DNA of 64,000 nucleotides from Bacillus spizizenii TU-B-10 (GCF_000227465.1 NC_016047.1:3142857-3206856), one strand, 5' to 3'. Positions 28,067 to 37,866 are shown, counted from the first letter of the stretch. Notes: generated from the letters alone by a model not told the origin. Program-made: numbers and translations.

Positions 28067-29230
28067 ATGAACTTTGATAAACGAGAAGAACGCCTTGGCA
28101 CCCAATCGGTCAAATGGGACAAAGCAGGCGAATTATTCGGCGTGACAGACGCACTCCCGATGTGGGTGGCGGATATGGATTTTCGCGCGCCGGAAGCGAT
28201 AACTGAAGCATTAAAAGTGCGCCTTGACCACGGGATTTTCGGTTATACGGCTCCAGATCAAAAAACGAAGGATGCTGTGTGCGGATGGATGCAAAACAGG
28301 CACGGCTGGAAGGTGAACCCAGAAAGCATCACATTCAGCCCGGGCGTTGTCACAGCTTTGGGCATGGCGGTACAAGCTTTTACAGAGCCTGAAGACCAAG
28401 TGGTTGTCCAGCCTCCTGTTTATACACCTTTTTACCATATGATTGAGAAAAACGGCCGGCGCATTTTACATAATCCGCTGCAAAAAAAAGACGGCACGTA
28501 TGCAATGGATTTTGAAGATTTGGAGACGAAGCTTAGTGATCCAAGCGTCAAATTGTTTATTTTATGCAATCCTCATAACCCTTCAGGACGTTCATGGGGA
28601 CGGGAAGATTTACTGAAGCTCGGCGAATTGTGTCTTGAGCATGGGGTTACAGTTGTGTCGGATGAAATCCATTCCGACCTCATGCTGTACGGACATAAAC
28701 ACACGCCGTTCGCTTCTCTCTCTGACGATTTCGCGGAGATATCTGTGACATGTGCTGCACCAAGCAAAACATTTAATATCGCCGGATTGCAGGCGTCGGC
28801 CATCATTATTCCGGACCGGCTGAAGCGCGCCAAGTTTTCCGCAAGCCTGCAGCGCAATGGTTTAGGTGGACTGAACGCATTTGCCGTCACAGCGATCGAA
28901 GCTGCTTACTCAAAAGGCGGACCATGGCTCGATGAATTGATCTCTTACCTTGAGAAAAACATGAACGAAGCTGAAGCCTTTTTGAGCACCGAGCTGCCGA
29001 AAGTCAAAATGATGAAGCCGGACGCATCTTACCTGATCTGGCTCGACTTCAGCGCTTACGGCTTGTCCGACGCGGAGCTTCAGCAAAGGATGCTGAAAAA
29101 AGGAAAAGTTATTTTAGAGCCCGGAACGAAATACGGGCCTGGCGGAGAAGGATTTATGCGCCTGAACGCGGGATGCTCTCTCGCAACCTTGCAGGACGGC
29201 CTGCGCCGCATCAAAGCAGCCTTAGCGTAA
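28067..29230 (+). CDS. patB: PatB, cystathionine beta-lyase / C-S lyase
   Basis: A 387-residue PLP enzyme of the MalY/PatB class. The PLP lysine is Lys234 in APSKTFNIAGL; CNPHNPSGR (168-176) and SDEIHSDL are further active-site blocks. It cleaves C-S bonds of cystathionine, cysteine and related compounds. The start follows GAGGGGGTAACAGA. It is transcribed alone and ends in a clear terminator. Confidence 0.9.
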   Translation: MNFDKREERLGTQSVKWDKAGELFGVTDALPMWVADMDFRAPEAITEALKVRLDHGIFGYTAPDQKTKDAVCGWMQNRHGWKVNPESITFSPGVVTALGMAVQAFTEPEDQVVVQPPVYTPFYHMIEKNGRRILHNPLQKKDGTYAMDFEDLETKLSDPSVKLFILCNPHNPSGRSWGREDLLKLGELCLEHGVTVVSDEIHSDLMLYGHKHTPFASLSDDFAEISVTCAAPSKTFNIAGLQASAIIIPDRLKRAKFSASLQRNGLGGLNAFAVTAIEAAYSKGGPWLDELISYLEKNMNEAEAFLSTELPKVKMMKPDASYLIWLDFSAYGLSDAELQQRMLKKGKVILEPGTKYGPGGEGFMRLNAGCSLATLQDGLRRIKAALA

Positions 29231-29244
29231 AATATAGCCTGTTA

Positions 29245-29281
29245 AACGCCTTTACGTCTACATTCGTAAAGGCGTTCTTTA
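29245..29281 (+). terminator. Terminator after patB
   Basis: A perfect 12-bp stem AACGCCTTTACG / CGTAAAGGCGTT (29245-29256 and 29265-29276) is followed by CTTTATA. Confidence 0.8.
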
Positions 29282-29318
29282 TAAAGGAATTTTATATTTT
29301 ACTTCTAATATTTAGTGT

Positions 29319-29324
29319 TATAAT
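29319..29324 (+). promoter_or_regulatory. Likely -10 element of kinB
   Basis: A perfect TATAAT lies 35 bp before the kinB start codon in very AT-rich DNA. No convincing -35 element is visible at 17 bp. Confidence 0.45.
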
Positions 29325-29358
29325 AGATTCATATTTTATACGAAAGGATTTCACACGA

Positions 29359-30645
29359 ATGGAAATTCTAAAAGACTATCTCCTGCATATCTGCTTTATT
29401 TTGTTTCCTATTCTTCTCTACCAAGTGTTTTGGCTTGGAAAGCCGGCGATCCTTGTGCCCAAAATAAACAGCGGGTTGGTCACGTTATTCGCCTGCGGCG
29501 CCTCTGTTTTATGCATTATATTCCCTATTCATGAAATGGACTACATACAATACGGCCTTCAGATGATTCCCGTTATCATTTGTTTATTTTACATTAGTAC
29601 TGCTTCCGGCCTTACAGTCGCCGCAGCTGTCTTATGTTTTGAACTGCTGTTTTACGAACCTTCCGCAATGTTTGTTTTCACTTTGCTGCCTTTTCTTATC
29701 ATCATCCCAATCTTATTTCAGAAAAAATGGCCATTCATGTCCAAAGCGAAAAAACTGCTGCTGTCTTTGTTGATCAGCTGCTTGGAGATCTTCTTATTTT
29801 TCGCCTCCAGCTGGATTTTTTCTGCCTTGAATATTTTAAATTTTCAAAAATCAGGAATTTTACTTTGTGAGGCAGCTGTCTCAGGGCTGTTCCGCTCCAG
29901 CGTTCTTCTTTTAAGCATCTATATTATAGAAAGCATCGCCGAAAATATCGCCCTGCGTTCACAGCTTATCCATTCAGAAAAAATGACGATTGTGAGTGAA
30001 CTGGCAGCGAGCGTCGCTCATGAAGTCAGGAATCCACTGACAGTTGTCCGCGGGTTTGTCCAGCTGCTTTTTAATGACGAAACCCTTCAGAACAAGTCGA
30101 GTGCGGATTACAAAAAGCTTGTACTGTCAGAGCTTGATCGGGCGCAAGACATTATTACAAACTATCTCGATATGGCCAAACAGCAATTGTACGAAAAAGA
30201 GGTCTTTGATTTATCAGCTCTTATCAAAGAGACAAGCTCCCTTATGGTGTCGTATGCCAATTACAAGTCTGTAACCGTCGAGGCTGAAGCAGAGCCGGAC
30301 CTTTTTATATACGGAGATGCAACAAAGCTGAAGCAGGCTGTCATCAACCTGATGAAAAACAGCATTGAAGCCGTTCCCCACGGGAAGGGGTTGATCCACA
30401 TATCTGCCAAAAGAAGCGGCCATACGATTACGATTAACATCTCAGATAATGGAGTCGGCATGACAGACAATCAAATGCAAAAACTCGGCGAACCTTATTA
30501 CTCATTAAAAACGAACGGAACGGGACTCGGGCTTACTGTGACCTTTTCAATTATTGAACATCATCACGGGACCATTTCTTTTAACAGCAGCTTCCAAAGA
30601 GGCACCACGGTGACAATTAAGCTTCCCGCTGATCTTCCTCACTAG
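29359..30645 (+). CDS. kinB: KinB, sporulation histidine kinase
   Basis: A 428-residue sensor kinase that feeds phosphate into the Spo0F-Spo0B-Spo0A phosphorelay. The N-terminal half is six hydrophobic segments (about residues 7-190) with short loops and no large extracellular domain. The phospho-accepting His221 is in SVAHEVRNPL, followed by N, G1 and G2 boxes (NLMKNSIEAV, DNGVGM, GTGLGL). The ATG at 29359 gives the known length; a longer in-frame extension overlaps patB. kapB follows after 45 bp in the same operon. Confidence 0.93.
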   Translation: MEILKDYLLHICFILFPILLYQVFWLGKPAILVPKINSGLVTLFACGASVLCIIFPIHEMDYIQYGLQMIPVIICLFYISTASGLTVAAAVLCFELLFYEPSAMFVFTLLPFLIIIPILFQKKWPFMSKAKKLLLSLLISCLEIFLFFASSWIFSALNILNFQKSGILLCEAAVSGLFRSSVLLLSIYIIESIAENIALRSQLIHSEKMTIVSELAASVAHEVRNPLTVVRGFVQLLFNDETLQNKSSADYKKLVLSELDRAQDIITNYLDMAKQQLYEKEVFDLSALIKETSSLMVSYANYKSVTVEAEAEPDLFIYGDATKLKQAVINLMKNSIEAVPHGKGLIHISAKRSGHTITINISDNGVGMTDNQMQKLGEPYYSLKTNGTGLGLTVTFSIIEHHHGTISFNSSFQRGTTVTIKLPADLPH

Positions 30646-30690
30646 CAAATCGATTGGAACTTTTATAGAATAAATGCGAGGTGATGAAAG

Positions 30691-31077
30691 ATGAGCACGT
30701 TTGAAACTGGCTCTATCGTTAAAGGATTTTACAAAACAGGTGTATACATAGGAGAAATTACTGCTTGCAGGCCACAGCATTATTTAGTGAAAATCAAAGC
30801 GGTTCTCACCCATCCCACTCAAGGAGACCTTCATCATCCAAAACAGGCTGATGTGCCTTTTTTTCATGAGAGAAAAGCGCTCGCATACGGCGAACAGACC
30901 AATATCCCCCATCATATGGTGAAGCCTTATGACGGTGAAGTGCCGGATTATACCGAGTCTCTTCGGGAGGCGGCAGCACAACTGAGAGCCAAATTGAATG
31001 AGGATGGTTCGGAGTGGGCAAAGCGCTCCCTGAATAATCTGGACGTTTTAGAACAAGAATATTTTAACCGGCCATAG
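30691..31077 (+). CDS. kapB: KapB, KinB activation protein
   Basis: A 128-residue protein required for KinB to signal in B. subtilis. It looks like a small beta-rich (SH3-like) fold followed by a C-terminal helix (ESLREAAAQLRAKLNE). It was described as a lipoprotein, but the only cysteine (Cys26, context EITAC) is preceded by a poorly hydrophobic stretch containing Lys and Glu. Membrane anchoring is therefore not obvious from sequence. Co-transcribed with kinB and ended by a terminator. Confidence 0.9.
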   Translation: MSTFETGSIVKGFYKTGVYIGEITACRPQHYLVKIKAVLTHPTQGDLHHPKQADVPFFHERKALAYGEQTNIPHHMVKPYDGEVPDYTESLREAAAQLRAKLNEDGSEWAKRSLNNLDVLEQEYFNRP

Positions 31078-31107
31078 CCCAGTCTGACAAAAGATTGGGT
31101 TTTTTAT
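31078..31107 (+). terminator. Terminator after kinB-kapB
   Basis: CCCAGTCT (31078-31085) / AGATTGGG (31092-31099), with one G-U pair, followed by TTTTTT. It starts right after the kapB stop codon. Confidence 0.8.
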
Positions 31108-31721
31108 GTTGCGCGCTTGAACAGTTCGGATAAATCGATTCTTTCGCCGATTGTCGGAGGTTTTGGCTTTTCGAGATACTGCTTATCCTGCTCGACAAGC
31201 TTAAAAAGCTTATAAGCAGTGAGGGCGTCATCAAGCGCTTTATGATGGGTGCCGGTTCCGGTATCTCCATACTCTTCGGCAGCTTTCCATAAACCCGTGA
31301 GTGTGCGGTCTCCAAAAAAGTTTTTGTATTCAAGCGATAAATCTCTCATTTCTCCTTTAAATGGGAAAGGAATATGGTTAAACATACAATTTTGCTTCAG
31401 AACTTTCATGTCCATGTTTCCCCACGTAATAATCGTGCTGTTTTTCTCAGGATCAAGCTCGTTTAGTTTACGGATAAAATCTTCGAACCTCATCCCCTCG
31501 TCTACCTGCTTTTGTGTTATTTTTAAAAATGATTTACAGCGTTTCGTCAGCTTCGGGAATTTTTTCGGTTTGATATAGCTAGAAAACGTCTCAACTACTT
31601 CATCATCAACCGACTTTACAATTCCTGCTTCAATGATTTCCGGGAAAAAGTTTTGCGGGCTGTACTTTCCTTCGGGCATCGTAAATTCGAAATCAATAAT
31701 GAGTAAGCTGTTTGTCGTCAC
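31104..31721 (-). CDS. kapD: KapD, DEDD-family 3'-5' exonuclease-like protein
   Basis: A 205-residue RNase T/DNA polymerase III epsilon-type exonuclease domain. Metal-binding acidic residues lie in IIDFEFTMPEG (Exo I), WGNMDMKVL (Exo II) and HKALDDALTAYKLF (Exo III), so it should be active. In B. subtilis KapD acts as an inhibitor of the KinA sporulation pathway. It converges on kapB, with its stop inside the T run of the kapB terminator. Confidence 0.88.
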   Translation of the reverse strand: MTTNSLLIIDFEFTMPEGKYSPQNFFPEIIEAGIVKSVDDEVVETFSSYIKPKKFPKLTKRCKSFLKITQKQVDEGMRFEDFIRKLNELDPEKNSTIITWGNMDMKVLKQNCMFNHIPFPFKGEMRDLSLEYKNFFGDRTLTGLWKAAEEYGDTGTGTHHKALDDALTAYKLFKLVEQDKQYLEKPKPPTIGERIDLSELFKRAT

Positions 31722-31902
31722 CTTTTTACACCTGCCTTTCCTCCGATCAGAAAATGCTATCTTTATAGTATATCTATTTCCCTTCTCGACCTTTCTTCAT
31801 TTTCTAAAAATAATGAATTTTCCCAGCCGCTTTGTTTCTTTTAAATTGTGAATCGTTTCTTTATAATTAGTAAGGAACCCGAAATAATAAGAAGGTGATG
31901 TT

Positions 31903-33111
31903 ATTTCTATCCGTAAGAAAAACTTTGTCATTGTGTGGCTGGCCAACTTTTTTGTCTCTGCCAGCACAACGATGATCGTTCCTTTTCTCTCCTTATATAT
32001 TGAGACGCTCAGCACTTTTTCAAACGGCTTTGTGCAAAGGTGGAGCGGCTATGTGTTCGGCATTACATTTCTCATGGCGTTTTTGGTATCCCCGTTTTGG
32101 GGGCGGTTCGGAGACAAACGCGGATACAAGAAAATTCTTATGGCAACCGGAACGGGCATAGCCCTCAGCATTTTATTAATGGGCTTTGTTACATCGGTGT
32201 ACCAATTGTTTTTTCTGCGTATGGCAATGGGGCTTGTAACCGGATTCATCCCGACATCTCTTGCGATGATTTCGGCACAGACTCCGAAGAGCTCAGCCGG
32301 TAAAACACTCGGCACGCTGCAAATGGGGCAAGTGTCCGGAAGCTTATTCGGCCCGCTTTTGGGAGGCATGCTTGCTGATAATTTCGGCTTTACGTATACC
32401 TTTTTTATCACATCCTTTGTGATTTTCTTATCTGTTCTTCTCGTGTTATTCGGTGTCAAAGAAAAACCCCTTGCAGAGAAGACAGCCAAACGTACGTCTT
32501 ACACGAGAAAAGAAGTGCTCTCCTATATTTTTCACCAGCCGGCGCTTTGGGTCATGATGCTGTTAACCATGCTGATTCAAACAGGCAATTTCAGTATCCA
32601 GCCGCTGCTCGCTTTATATGTAAATGAGCTGCACGGACCTGTCAACCTGGCCTTTTTCTCCGGCATGGCATTTTCAGCAACTGGACTCGGAAGTTTGCTG
32701 CTGGCTAGAAAATGGGGTGATCTGGGCGACCGCTACGGCCACCGCCGCATTTTAATCGGACTTTTACTTGCCGCCTCTTTCTTTTTTATTCCACAGGCGC
32801 TCGCGTCCTCACTCAACGTGCTCCTTGTTTTCAGATTTTTATTCGGAATGGCGATGGGCGGTTTGCTGCCATGCATCACGGCAGCGATCCGCGTTCAGGC
32901 TCCCGGCAGCATTCAAGGAGAAGTACTCGGCTACAATGTCAGCTTTCGCTTTTTAGGAAACGTGCTCGGGCCTCTTCTGGGCGGAATCATATCGAGCCAT
33001 TTTACAATTTCAGCCGCCTTTTATGTCACAGCGTTTCTCTTTTTCGCCGGCGCCTGCATGCTTTGGATCATGCAGAAATTCCGGAAAGATTCTTATGCCA
33101 AAGCAAGCTGA
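31903..33111 (+). CDS. yuxJ: YuxJ, major facilitator superfamily multidrug-type transporter
   Basis: A 12-helix MFS transporter of the drug-efflux type. It shows the loop 2-3 motif GRFGDKRGYKK and its internal repeat KWGDLGDRYGHRR. The usual start would be GTG at 31933 (392 residues), but that begins inside the first helix and has no ribosome site. In frame upstream lies ATT at 31903, five bases after GAAGGTG, adding ISIRKKNFVI. This gives the basic N-terminus normal for MFS proteins, so I extend the gene to this ATT. The substrate is unknown. Confidence 0.8.
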   Translation: MSIRKKNFVIVWLANFFVSASTTMIVPFLSLYIETLSTFSNGFVQRWSGYVFGITFLMAFLVSPFWGRFGDKRGYKKILMATGTGIALSILLMGFVTSVYQLFFLRMAMGLVTGFIPTSLAMISAQTPKSSAGKTLGTLQMGQVSGSLFGPLLGGMLADNFGFTYTFFITSFVIFLSVLLVLFGVKEKPLAEKTAKRTSYTRKEVLSYIFHQPALWVMMLLTMLIQTGNFSIQPLLALYVNELHGPVNLAFFSGMAFSATGLGSLLLARKWGDLGDRYGHRRILIGLLLAASFFFIPQALASSLNVLLVFRFLFGMAMGGLLPCITAAIRVQAPGSIQGEVLGYNVSFRFLGNVLGPLLGGIISSHFTISAAFYVTAFLFFAGACMLWIMQKFRKDSYAKAS

Positions 33112-33203
33112 TTCTCAGAAAAAACTGAGGAATCTTCTAAATTTAACCTTCTCGTAAACTCAAAAGAATGGTACGATATGGCTAGAATTTAGGAGAAAAG
33201 AGA

Positions 33204-35078
33204 GTGACCATGTTACGAAAAATAATCGGATGGATTTTGCTCCTTTGCATAATCCCATTGTTTGCATTTACAGTTATCGCTTCCGGAAAAGAAGTAAAAC
33301 AAATGAAGTCCCTCGATCAGGTGCTTGATAAAAATATTAATCTGAAAGATATCAGCCTTGTTCAGAACAGCTACATGTATGACAGGGACGGCTCCTTGGT
33401 CTCGGAAATCGTCAGCGATCATGAAAATCGCGTGCTCGTTCCATTTGACAAGATTCCCGAGGAAGTCAAACAGATTTTCTTAACGTCTGAAGACCGGCAT
33501 TTTTACGAGCATAAAGGCTTTGACTTTATGGGAATGGTGCGGGCAACCGCTTCTAACGTAAAAGACAAGAAAATTGATCAGGGCGCAAGCACCATCACAC
33601 AGCAGCTTTCAAGAAACTTGTATTTAAGCCACGAACGCTCCTTCAGCCGTAAGCTGACTGAGCTCGCGTATTCTTATCAGCTAGAGAAAAAGTATACGAA
33701 AAATGAAATTCTTGAAGCTTACTTAAATACCATTTACTTTAACAATGGCGTTTACGGCGTCGGTTCAGCGGCTGAATTCTATTTCAGCAAACCGCTGAAA
33801 TCTCTCACAGTGGGAGAAATGGCTTTTATCTGTGCTATACCTAATAACCCTACATTATATGATCCTCTCAAGCATTTTGACTACACGAAAAGCCGTCAAG
33901 AACGTTTGCTTAAAGGGTTAAAAGATGCCGGGGTCATTACAGATAAAGAGCTGAAAAAAGCCGTCAAACAAAAAATCAAGCTGGATGTTGAAAAGAGAGA
34001 AGACAAATATCCGGACTACGTTTCCTATGTCAATGATGAATTCACTCAACTGGTGTCTGAATCAGAAGGCTACGATAAACGTCTTCAAAAAGCGTCAGGG
34101 AAACAAAAAGAAAAAATCGAAAACGAGCTGTCCGCAAGAGTCAGCACTCTGATGAAAGACGGCGTGAAAATTTATACTGCACTTAATCCGTACATGCAAA
34201 ATCAGGTTGTGGCACAAATGAATGCCAAGCTCCCGTATGCGGACGTACAGGGCGGAGCGGCTGTGATTAATCACCAGACGCATCAAATCATCGCTCTATC
34301 CGGCGGGAAAAACTATCAAAAATATGACTTTAACCGCGCCTACCAGGCATACAGACAGCCGGGTTCATCCATTAAGCCGCTTCTTGATTACGGTCCTTAT
34401 ATTGAACAGACCGGCGCGACAGCAAGCAGCACCATTGATGCCAGCAAGTTTTGCAGCAGAGATTACTGTCCGCAAAACTACAATAACCGTACGTACGGGA
34501 CAGTGACGCTCGACACGGCATTTAAAAATTCATATAATACACCGGCCATCAGAATGCTGGACCGTGTGGGCATCCAAAAAGCATTCAGTTATATTGAGCC
34601 GTATCATTTTGCCAAACTTGTCGACAGCGACTATCTTCTCCCGGCCGCGCTTGGCGGATTTACAAACGGCATGACGCCTCTTGAGATGACAAAGGCGTAT
34701 ACGACATTCGGCAACAGCGGAAGCTATACGCCGAGCCATGCGATTACAAAGGTGACAGACCTTAAAGGAAAAACGCTTTATAAATGGAATGATAAATCGA
34801 CTCAAATATTCAGTGTCCGCACAAACATGCAGCTGAAAAACTTAATGTCTTCCGTTGTGAAAAGCGGAACAGGAAAAAAAGCATATTTTAAAGCGCCTTA
34901 CATCGGCGGTAAAACAGGAACATCAAATGATTATCACGATATGTGGTTTGTCGGCCTGACAGATACGTACACAATGGGTGTCTGGGTCGGAAAAGATACA
35001 CCGAGCAGCGTTGAATATCTTCACAGCATCAGCCCTCAGCTTTCCATCTTTAAAGGAACGCTGCAAGCGGCTTATTAA
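33204..35078 (+). CDS. pbpD: PbpD (PBP4), class A penicillin-binding protein
   Basis: A 624-residue bifunctional peptidoglycan synthase. One membrane anchor (about 7-27) precedes a glycosyltransferase domain with catalytic Glu96 in SEDRHFYEHKG and QGASTITQQL. The transpeptidase domain has Ser388 in SSIK (388-391), SYN at 443-445 and KTG at 570-572. All catalytic residues are present. The start follows GGAGAAAAGAGAGTGACC. yuxK follows 20 bp downstream. Confidence 0.94.
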   Translation: MTMLRKIIGWILLLCIIPLFAFTVIASGKEVKQMKSLDQVLDKNINLKDISLVQNSYMYDRDGSLVSEIVSDHENRVLVPFDKIPEEVKQIFLTSEDRHFYEHKGFDFMGMVRATASNVKDKKIDQGASTITQQLSRNLYLSHERSFSRKLTELAYSYQLEKKYTKNEILEAYLNTIYFNNGVYGVGSAAEFYFSKPLKSLTVGEMAFICAIPNNPTLYDPLKHFDYTKSRQERLLKGLKDAGVITDKELKKAVKQKIKLDVEKREDKYPDYVSYVNDEFTQLVSESEGYDKRLQKASGKQKEKIENELSARVSTLMKDGVKIYTALNPYMQNQVVAQMNAKLPYADVQGGAAVINHQTHQIIALSGGKNYQKYDFNRAYQAYRQPGSSIKPLLDYGPYIEQTGATASSTIDASKFCSRDYCPQNYNNRTYGTVTLDTAFKNSYNTPAIRMLDRVGIQKAFSYIEPYHFAKLVDSDYLLPAALGGFTNGMTPLEMTKAYTTFGNSGSYTPSHAITKVTDLKGKTLYKWNDKSTQIFSVRTNMQLKNLMSSVVKSGTGKKAYFKAPYIGGKTGTSNDYHDMWFVGLTDTYTMGVWVGKDTPSSVEYLHSISPQLSIFKGTLQAAY

Positions 35079-35098
35079 AGGATCGGAGGGGATCTGGC

Positions 35099-35512
35099 GT
35101 GGCATCAGAACAAATTCCAAATCGCGTTTTGCTGTTTGACGGCGTGTGCAATTTATGCAATGGCGCCGTGCAATTTATCATTAAACGTGATCCAGACGGA
35201 CTGATTTCTTTTACATCGTTGCAGTCGGAAACAGGACAGAGCCTGCTGAAAAAAAGCGGGCTCCCGACTGATCAGTTTGACAGCTTTGTCTTTATTGAAG
35301 ACGGCCAAGTGTACACAAAGTCAACTGCAGCCATTAAGGTTTTCAGGCATCTGCGGGGCCTATGGCGCCTATTCGTCCTGTTTTTCGCAGTGCCGAAGCC
35401 TTTCAGAGATCTGGTCTATTCTTTCATTGCCAGGAACCGTTATAAGTGGTTTGGCAAAAAAAATGAATGTATGCTCCCCTCCCCTTCTATCAAAAAAAGA
35501 TTTTTACCGTAA
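35099..35512 (+). CDS. yuxK: YuxK, DCC-family thiol-disulfide oxidoreductase-like protein
   Basis: A 137-residue protein of the DCC family (named after the D-x-x-C-x-x-C motif), visible as DGVCNLC near residue 15. The fold is thioredoxin-like, and a role in disulfide or thiol chemistry is assumed. The start is GTG with GGAGGGGATCTGGC before it. It is closely downstream of pbpD and probably co-transcribed. No signal peptide is visible. Confidence 0.85.
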   Translation: MASEQIPNRVLLFDGVCNLCNGAVQFIIKRDPDGLISFTSLQSETGQSLLKKSGLPTDQFDSFVFIEDGQVYTKSTAAIKVFRHLRGLWRLFVLFFAVPKPFRDLVYSFIARNRYKWFGKKNECMLPSPSIKKRFLP

Positions 35513-35516
35513 ACGA

Positions 35517-35550
35517 AAAAATGGCTAGCTTACACAGGTAAGCTAGCCAT
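35517..35550 (-). terminator. Terminator of yufK, overlapping its 3' end
   Basis: A perfect 13-bp stem ATGGCTAGCTTAC (35521-35533) / GTAAGCTAGCCAT (35538-35550), 4-base loop, with a T run on the minus strand. The stem includes the last codons and stop of yufK. On the plus strand there is no T run, so it should stop yuxK transcription less well. Confidence 0.7.
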
Positions 35551-36087
35551 TATGCTATTATAAAGCTTGATAAATATGAACAGAATACCGATAACAAAGG
35601 TAAACCAAAACAGCAGTTCCAATAGAATGAATCCGACTAATGACATGAGGGAAAGCGTCGAATAAATCCGGTATACAATAAACACAAAGTAAGCGAGCGT
35701 AACGACCGCAAACCAGATCACAATCCAGATGACATTTTGCAAGAGCACAAAGGATAAAATCCCGCCGCTTAAATAAATCATGGAACCCATTCTGATTTTT
35801 TTCAGATTGTTCCCTTCCGGATCATTAGCAAAAAACAGCAATGACAGCTCAGTCACGGTATTCGCAATTAATTTCAGAGCGGACAGAACCATAAAATATA
35901 AAAGTGCAAAGGCAGCAAATAACGCAAGCCTGATCCCTTTCTCTGAAAAATAATCGAGCATTCCATCATACATTCCAAATGAGGACAGCATCTTCAACGC
36001 ATAAAGTGAAGTTGAAATGGATAACGACGAACTAAAAAGCAGGATCGCAATCAGCGGAAAGTATCCTGTCAAATAAGTATTTTTCAT
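35530..36087 (-). CDS. yufK: YufK, membrane protein
   Basis: A 185-residue integral membrane protein with five hydrophobic segments (about 10-35, 52-78, 104-120, 122-142, 150-178). The ATG at 36085-36087 is supported by GAAAGGGAC upstream; a longer reading frame lacks a ribosome site. Of the family I can say only DUF5366-like; function unknown. Its stop lies within its own terminator stem. Confidence 0.8.
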   Translation of the reverse strand: MKNTYLTGYFPLIAILLFSSSLSISTSLYALKMLSSFGMYDGMLDYFSEKGIRLALFAAFALLYFMVLSALKLIANTVTELSLLFFANDPEGNNLKKIRMGSMIYLSGGILSFVLLQNVIWIVIWFAVVTLAYFVFIVYRIYSTLSLMSLVGFILLELLFWFTFVIGILFIFIKLYNSIMASLPV

Positions 36088-36264
36088 ATAAAAAAGTCCC
36101 TTTCTATAATCTACCTCATTTATTATGGAGGACTTAAAACACATTGACAAGATAAATTATTCCATTTTTTCTCCTTTTTACGAATTACGATCCCAAATCT
36201 TCACAAAGCAGCATTTTGAGAGTAAAGTAGTACGCAGGAATCATAAAACGTAAGGAAGTTTTAT

Positions 36265-37866
36265 ATGAAAAAAACATTGAAACTGCAAACCAGACTCACC
36301 ATATTTGTTTGTATCGTTGTGTTAATCGCGTTGCTCATTACATTTTTTACAGTAGGTGCCCAAACCACCACACGGATTAGAGATCAGGAAAAAGCCACTG
36401 CGCTGCAGACTGCTGAAATGGTAGCCGAGGCGCCGATCACAGCTTCTGCTTTAGAAAGCGGAAAAAACCAGAAGGAACTGCAAAACTACACAAAGAGGGT
36501 TCAGAAAATCACGGGCACGGAATTTGTTGTCGTCATGGATATGGACGGCATTCGTAAAACCCATCCCGACCCGAACAAAATCGGAAAAAAATTCAGGGGC
36601 GGTGATGAATCGGAAGTATTAAATGGTCATGTCCACATCAGCACTGCCTCTGGCACGCTCGGGAAATCGCAAAGAGCATTCGTCCCTGTCTACGCGGAGA
36701 ATGGAAAACAGGTCGGTGCAGTCGCGGTCGGCATCACCGTAAATGAAATTGATGAAGTGATCAGCCACAGCTTACGGCCGCTCTACTTTATTATCTGCGT
36801 CAGCATTTTCGTCGGTGTAATCGGGGCTGTTATCGTCGCACGTACGGTGAAGAATATCATGTACGGACTTGAACCTTATGAAATTGCCACTCTTCTTGAA
36901 GAACGGAGCGCGATGCTGGAATCGACGAAGGAAGGAATACTTGCTGTCGATGAACACGGTAAAATCAAACTTGCCAACGCGGAAGCAAAGCGTCTATTCG
37001 TGAAAATGGGCATCAACACAAATCCCGTTGATCAGGATGTAAATGACATCTTGCCGAAAAGCCGCTTGAAAAAGGTCATTGAGACAAAAAAACCTCTTCA
37101 AGACAGAGACGTCCGCATTAACGGATTAGAGCTTGTGTTTAATGAAGTTCCCATCCAGCTGAAAGGACAAACCGTCGGAGCGATTGCGACATTCCGGGAC
37201 AAAACCGAGGTAAAACATTTAGCTGAACAGCTTTCCGGTGTTAAAATGTATGCAAACGCATTGAGAGCGCAGTCTCATGAATTTATGAACAAACTGCATG
37301 TGATATTAGGCCTCGTCCAGCTGAAAGAGTATGACGATCTTGGAGATTATATTAAAGATATTGCCATTCAGCAAAAATCAGAAACAAGCGAAATTATAAA
37401 CGATGTCAAAAGCTCCGTACTAGCCGGTTTTCTGCTCGGAAAACAGAGCTTCATACGGGAGCAGGGCGCAAATCTTGATATAGAATGCAAAGGTGTCATC
37501 CCGAACGCGGCAGACCCTTCTGTCATCCATGAACTCATTACAATCATCGGAAATCTCATCAACAATGCCCTAGACGCCGTTGCCGATATGCCGAAAAAAC
37601 AAATCACCATGTCCATGCGCTTTCATAACAGCATACTGGACATTGAAATTACCGATACTGGAGCAGGCATGTCTGAAGAAGACCAAGCCAAAGTATTTGA
37701 GCAAGGCTATTCAACAAAGGGCAAAAACCGGGGATTCGGCCTTTATTTTACACAGCAAAGCATCGAAAATTTAAAGGGCCAAATGATCCTCACAAGCGAA
37801 GAGAATGAAGGAACGACATTCAGTCTTCGCGTCCCGTACGAACCGAAGGAGGAAAATCATGATTAA
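36265..37866 (+). CDS. malK: MalK (YufL), malate-sensing histidine kinase
   Basis: A 533-residue CitA/DcuS-type sensor kinase. TM1 (about 11-31) and TM2 (about 173-195) enclose a periplasmic-type PAS/Cache domain that binds malate. A cytoplasmic PAS domain follows (about 212-315). The phospho-accepting His338 is in [13 protein letters not shown], and the HATPase has [16 protein letters not shown] and GFGLYF. With MalR it activates malate uptake genes including maeN. The malR start lies inside its last codons (8-bp overlap). Confidence 0.92.
   Translation: MKKTLKLQTRLTIFVCIVVLIALLITFFTVGAQTTTRIRDQEKATALQTAEMVAEAPITASALESGKNQKELQNYTKRVQKITGTEFVVVMDMDGIRKTHPDPNKIGKKFRGGDESEVLNGHVHISTASGTLGKSQRAFVPVYAENGKQVGAVAVGITVNEIDEVISHSLRPLYFIICVSIFVGVIGAVIVARTVKNIMYGLEPYEIATLLEERSAMLESTKEGILAVDEHGKIKLANAEAKRLFVKMGINTNPVDQDVNDILPKSRLKKVIETKKPLQDRDVRINGLELVFNEVPIQLKGQTVGAIATFRDKTEVKHLAEQLSGVKMYANALRAQSHEFMNKLHVILGLVQLKEYDDLGDYIKDIAIQQKSETSEIINDVKSSVLAGFLLGKQSFIREQGANLDIECKGVIPNAADPSVIHELITIIGNLINNALDAVADMPKKQITMSMRFHNSILDIEITDTGAGMSEEDQAKVFEQGYSTKGKNRGFGLYFTQQSIENLKGQMILTSEENEGTTFSLRVPYEPKEENHD

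Noticed and set aside
29173-29358. An N-terminal extension of kinB overlapping patB
   Set aside because: The extension crosses the patB stop and terminator; the ATG at 29359 has GAAAGG upstream and gives the known length.
32049-32489. A 146-codon minus-strand frame opposite yuxJ
   Set aside because: Antisense shadow of a transporter gene; no ribosome site and no recognisable motif.
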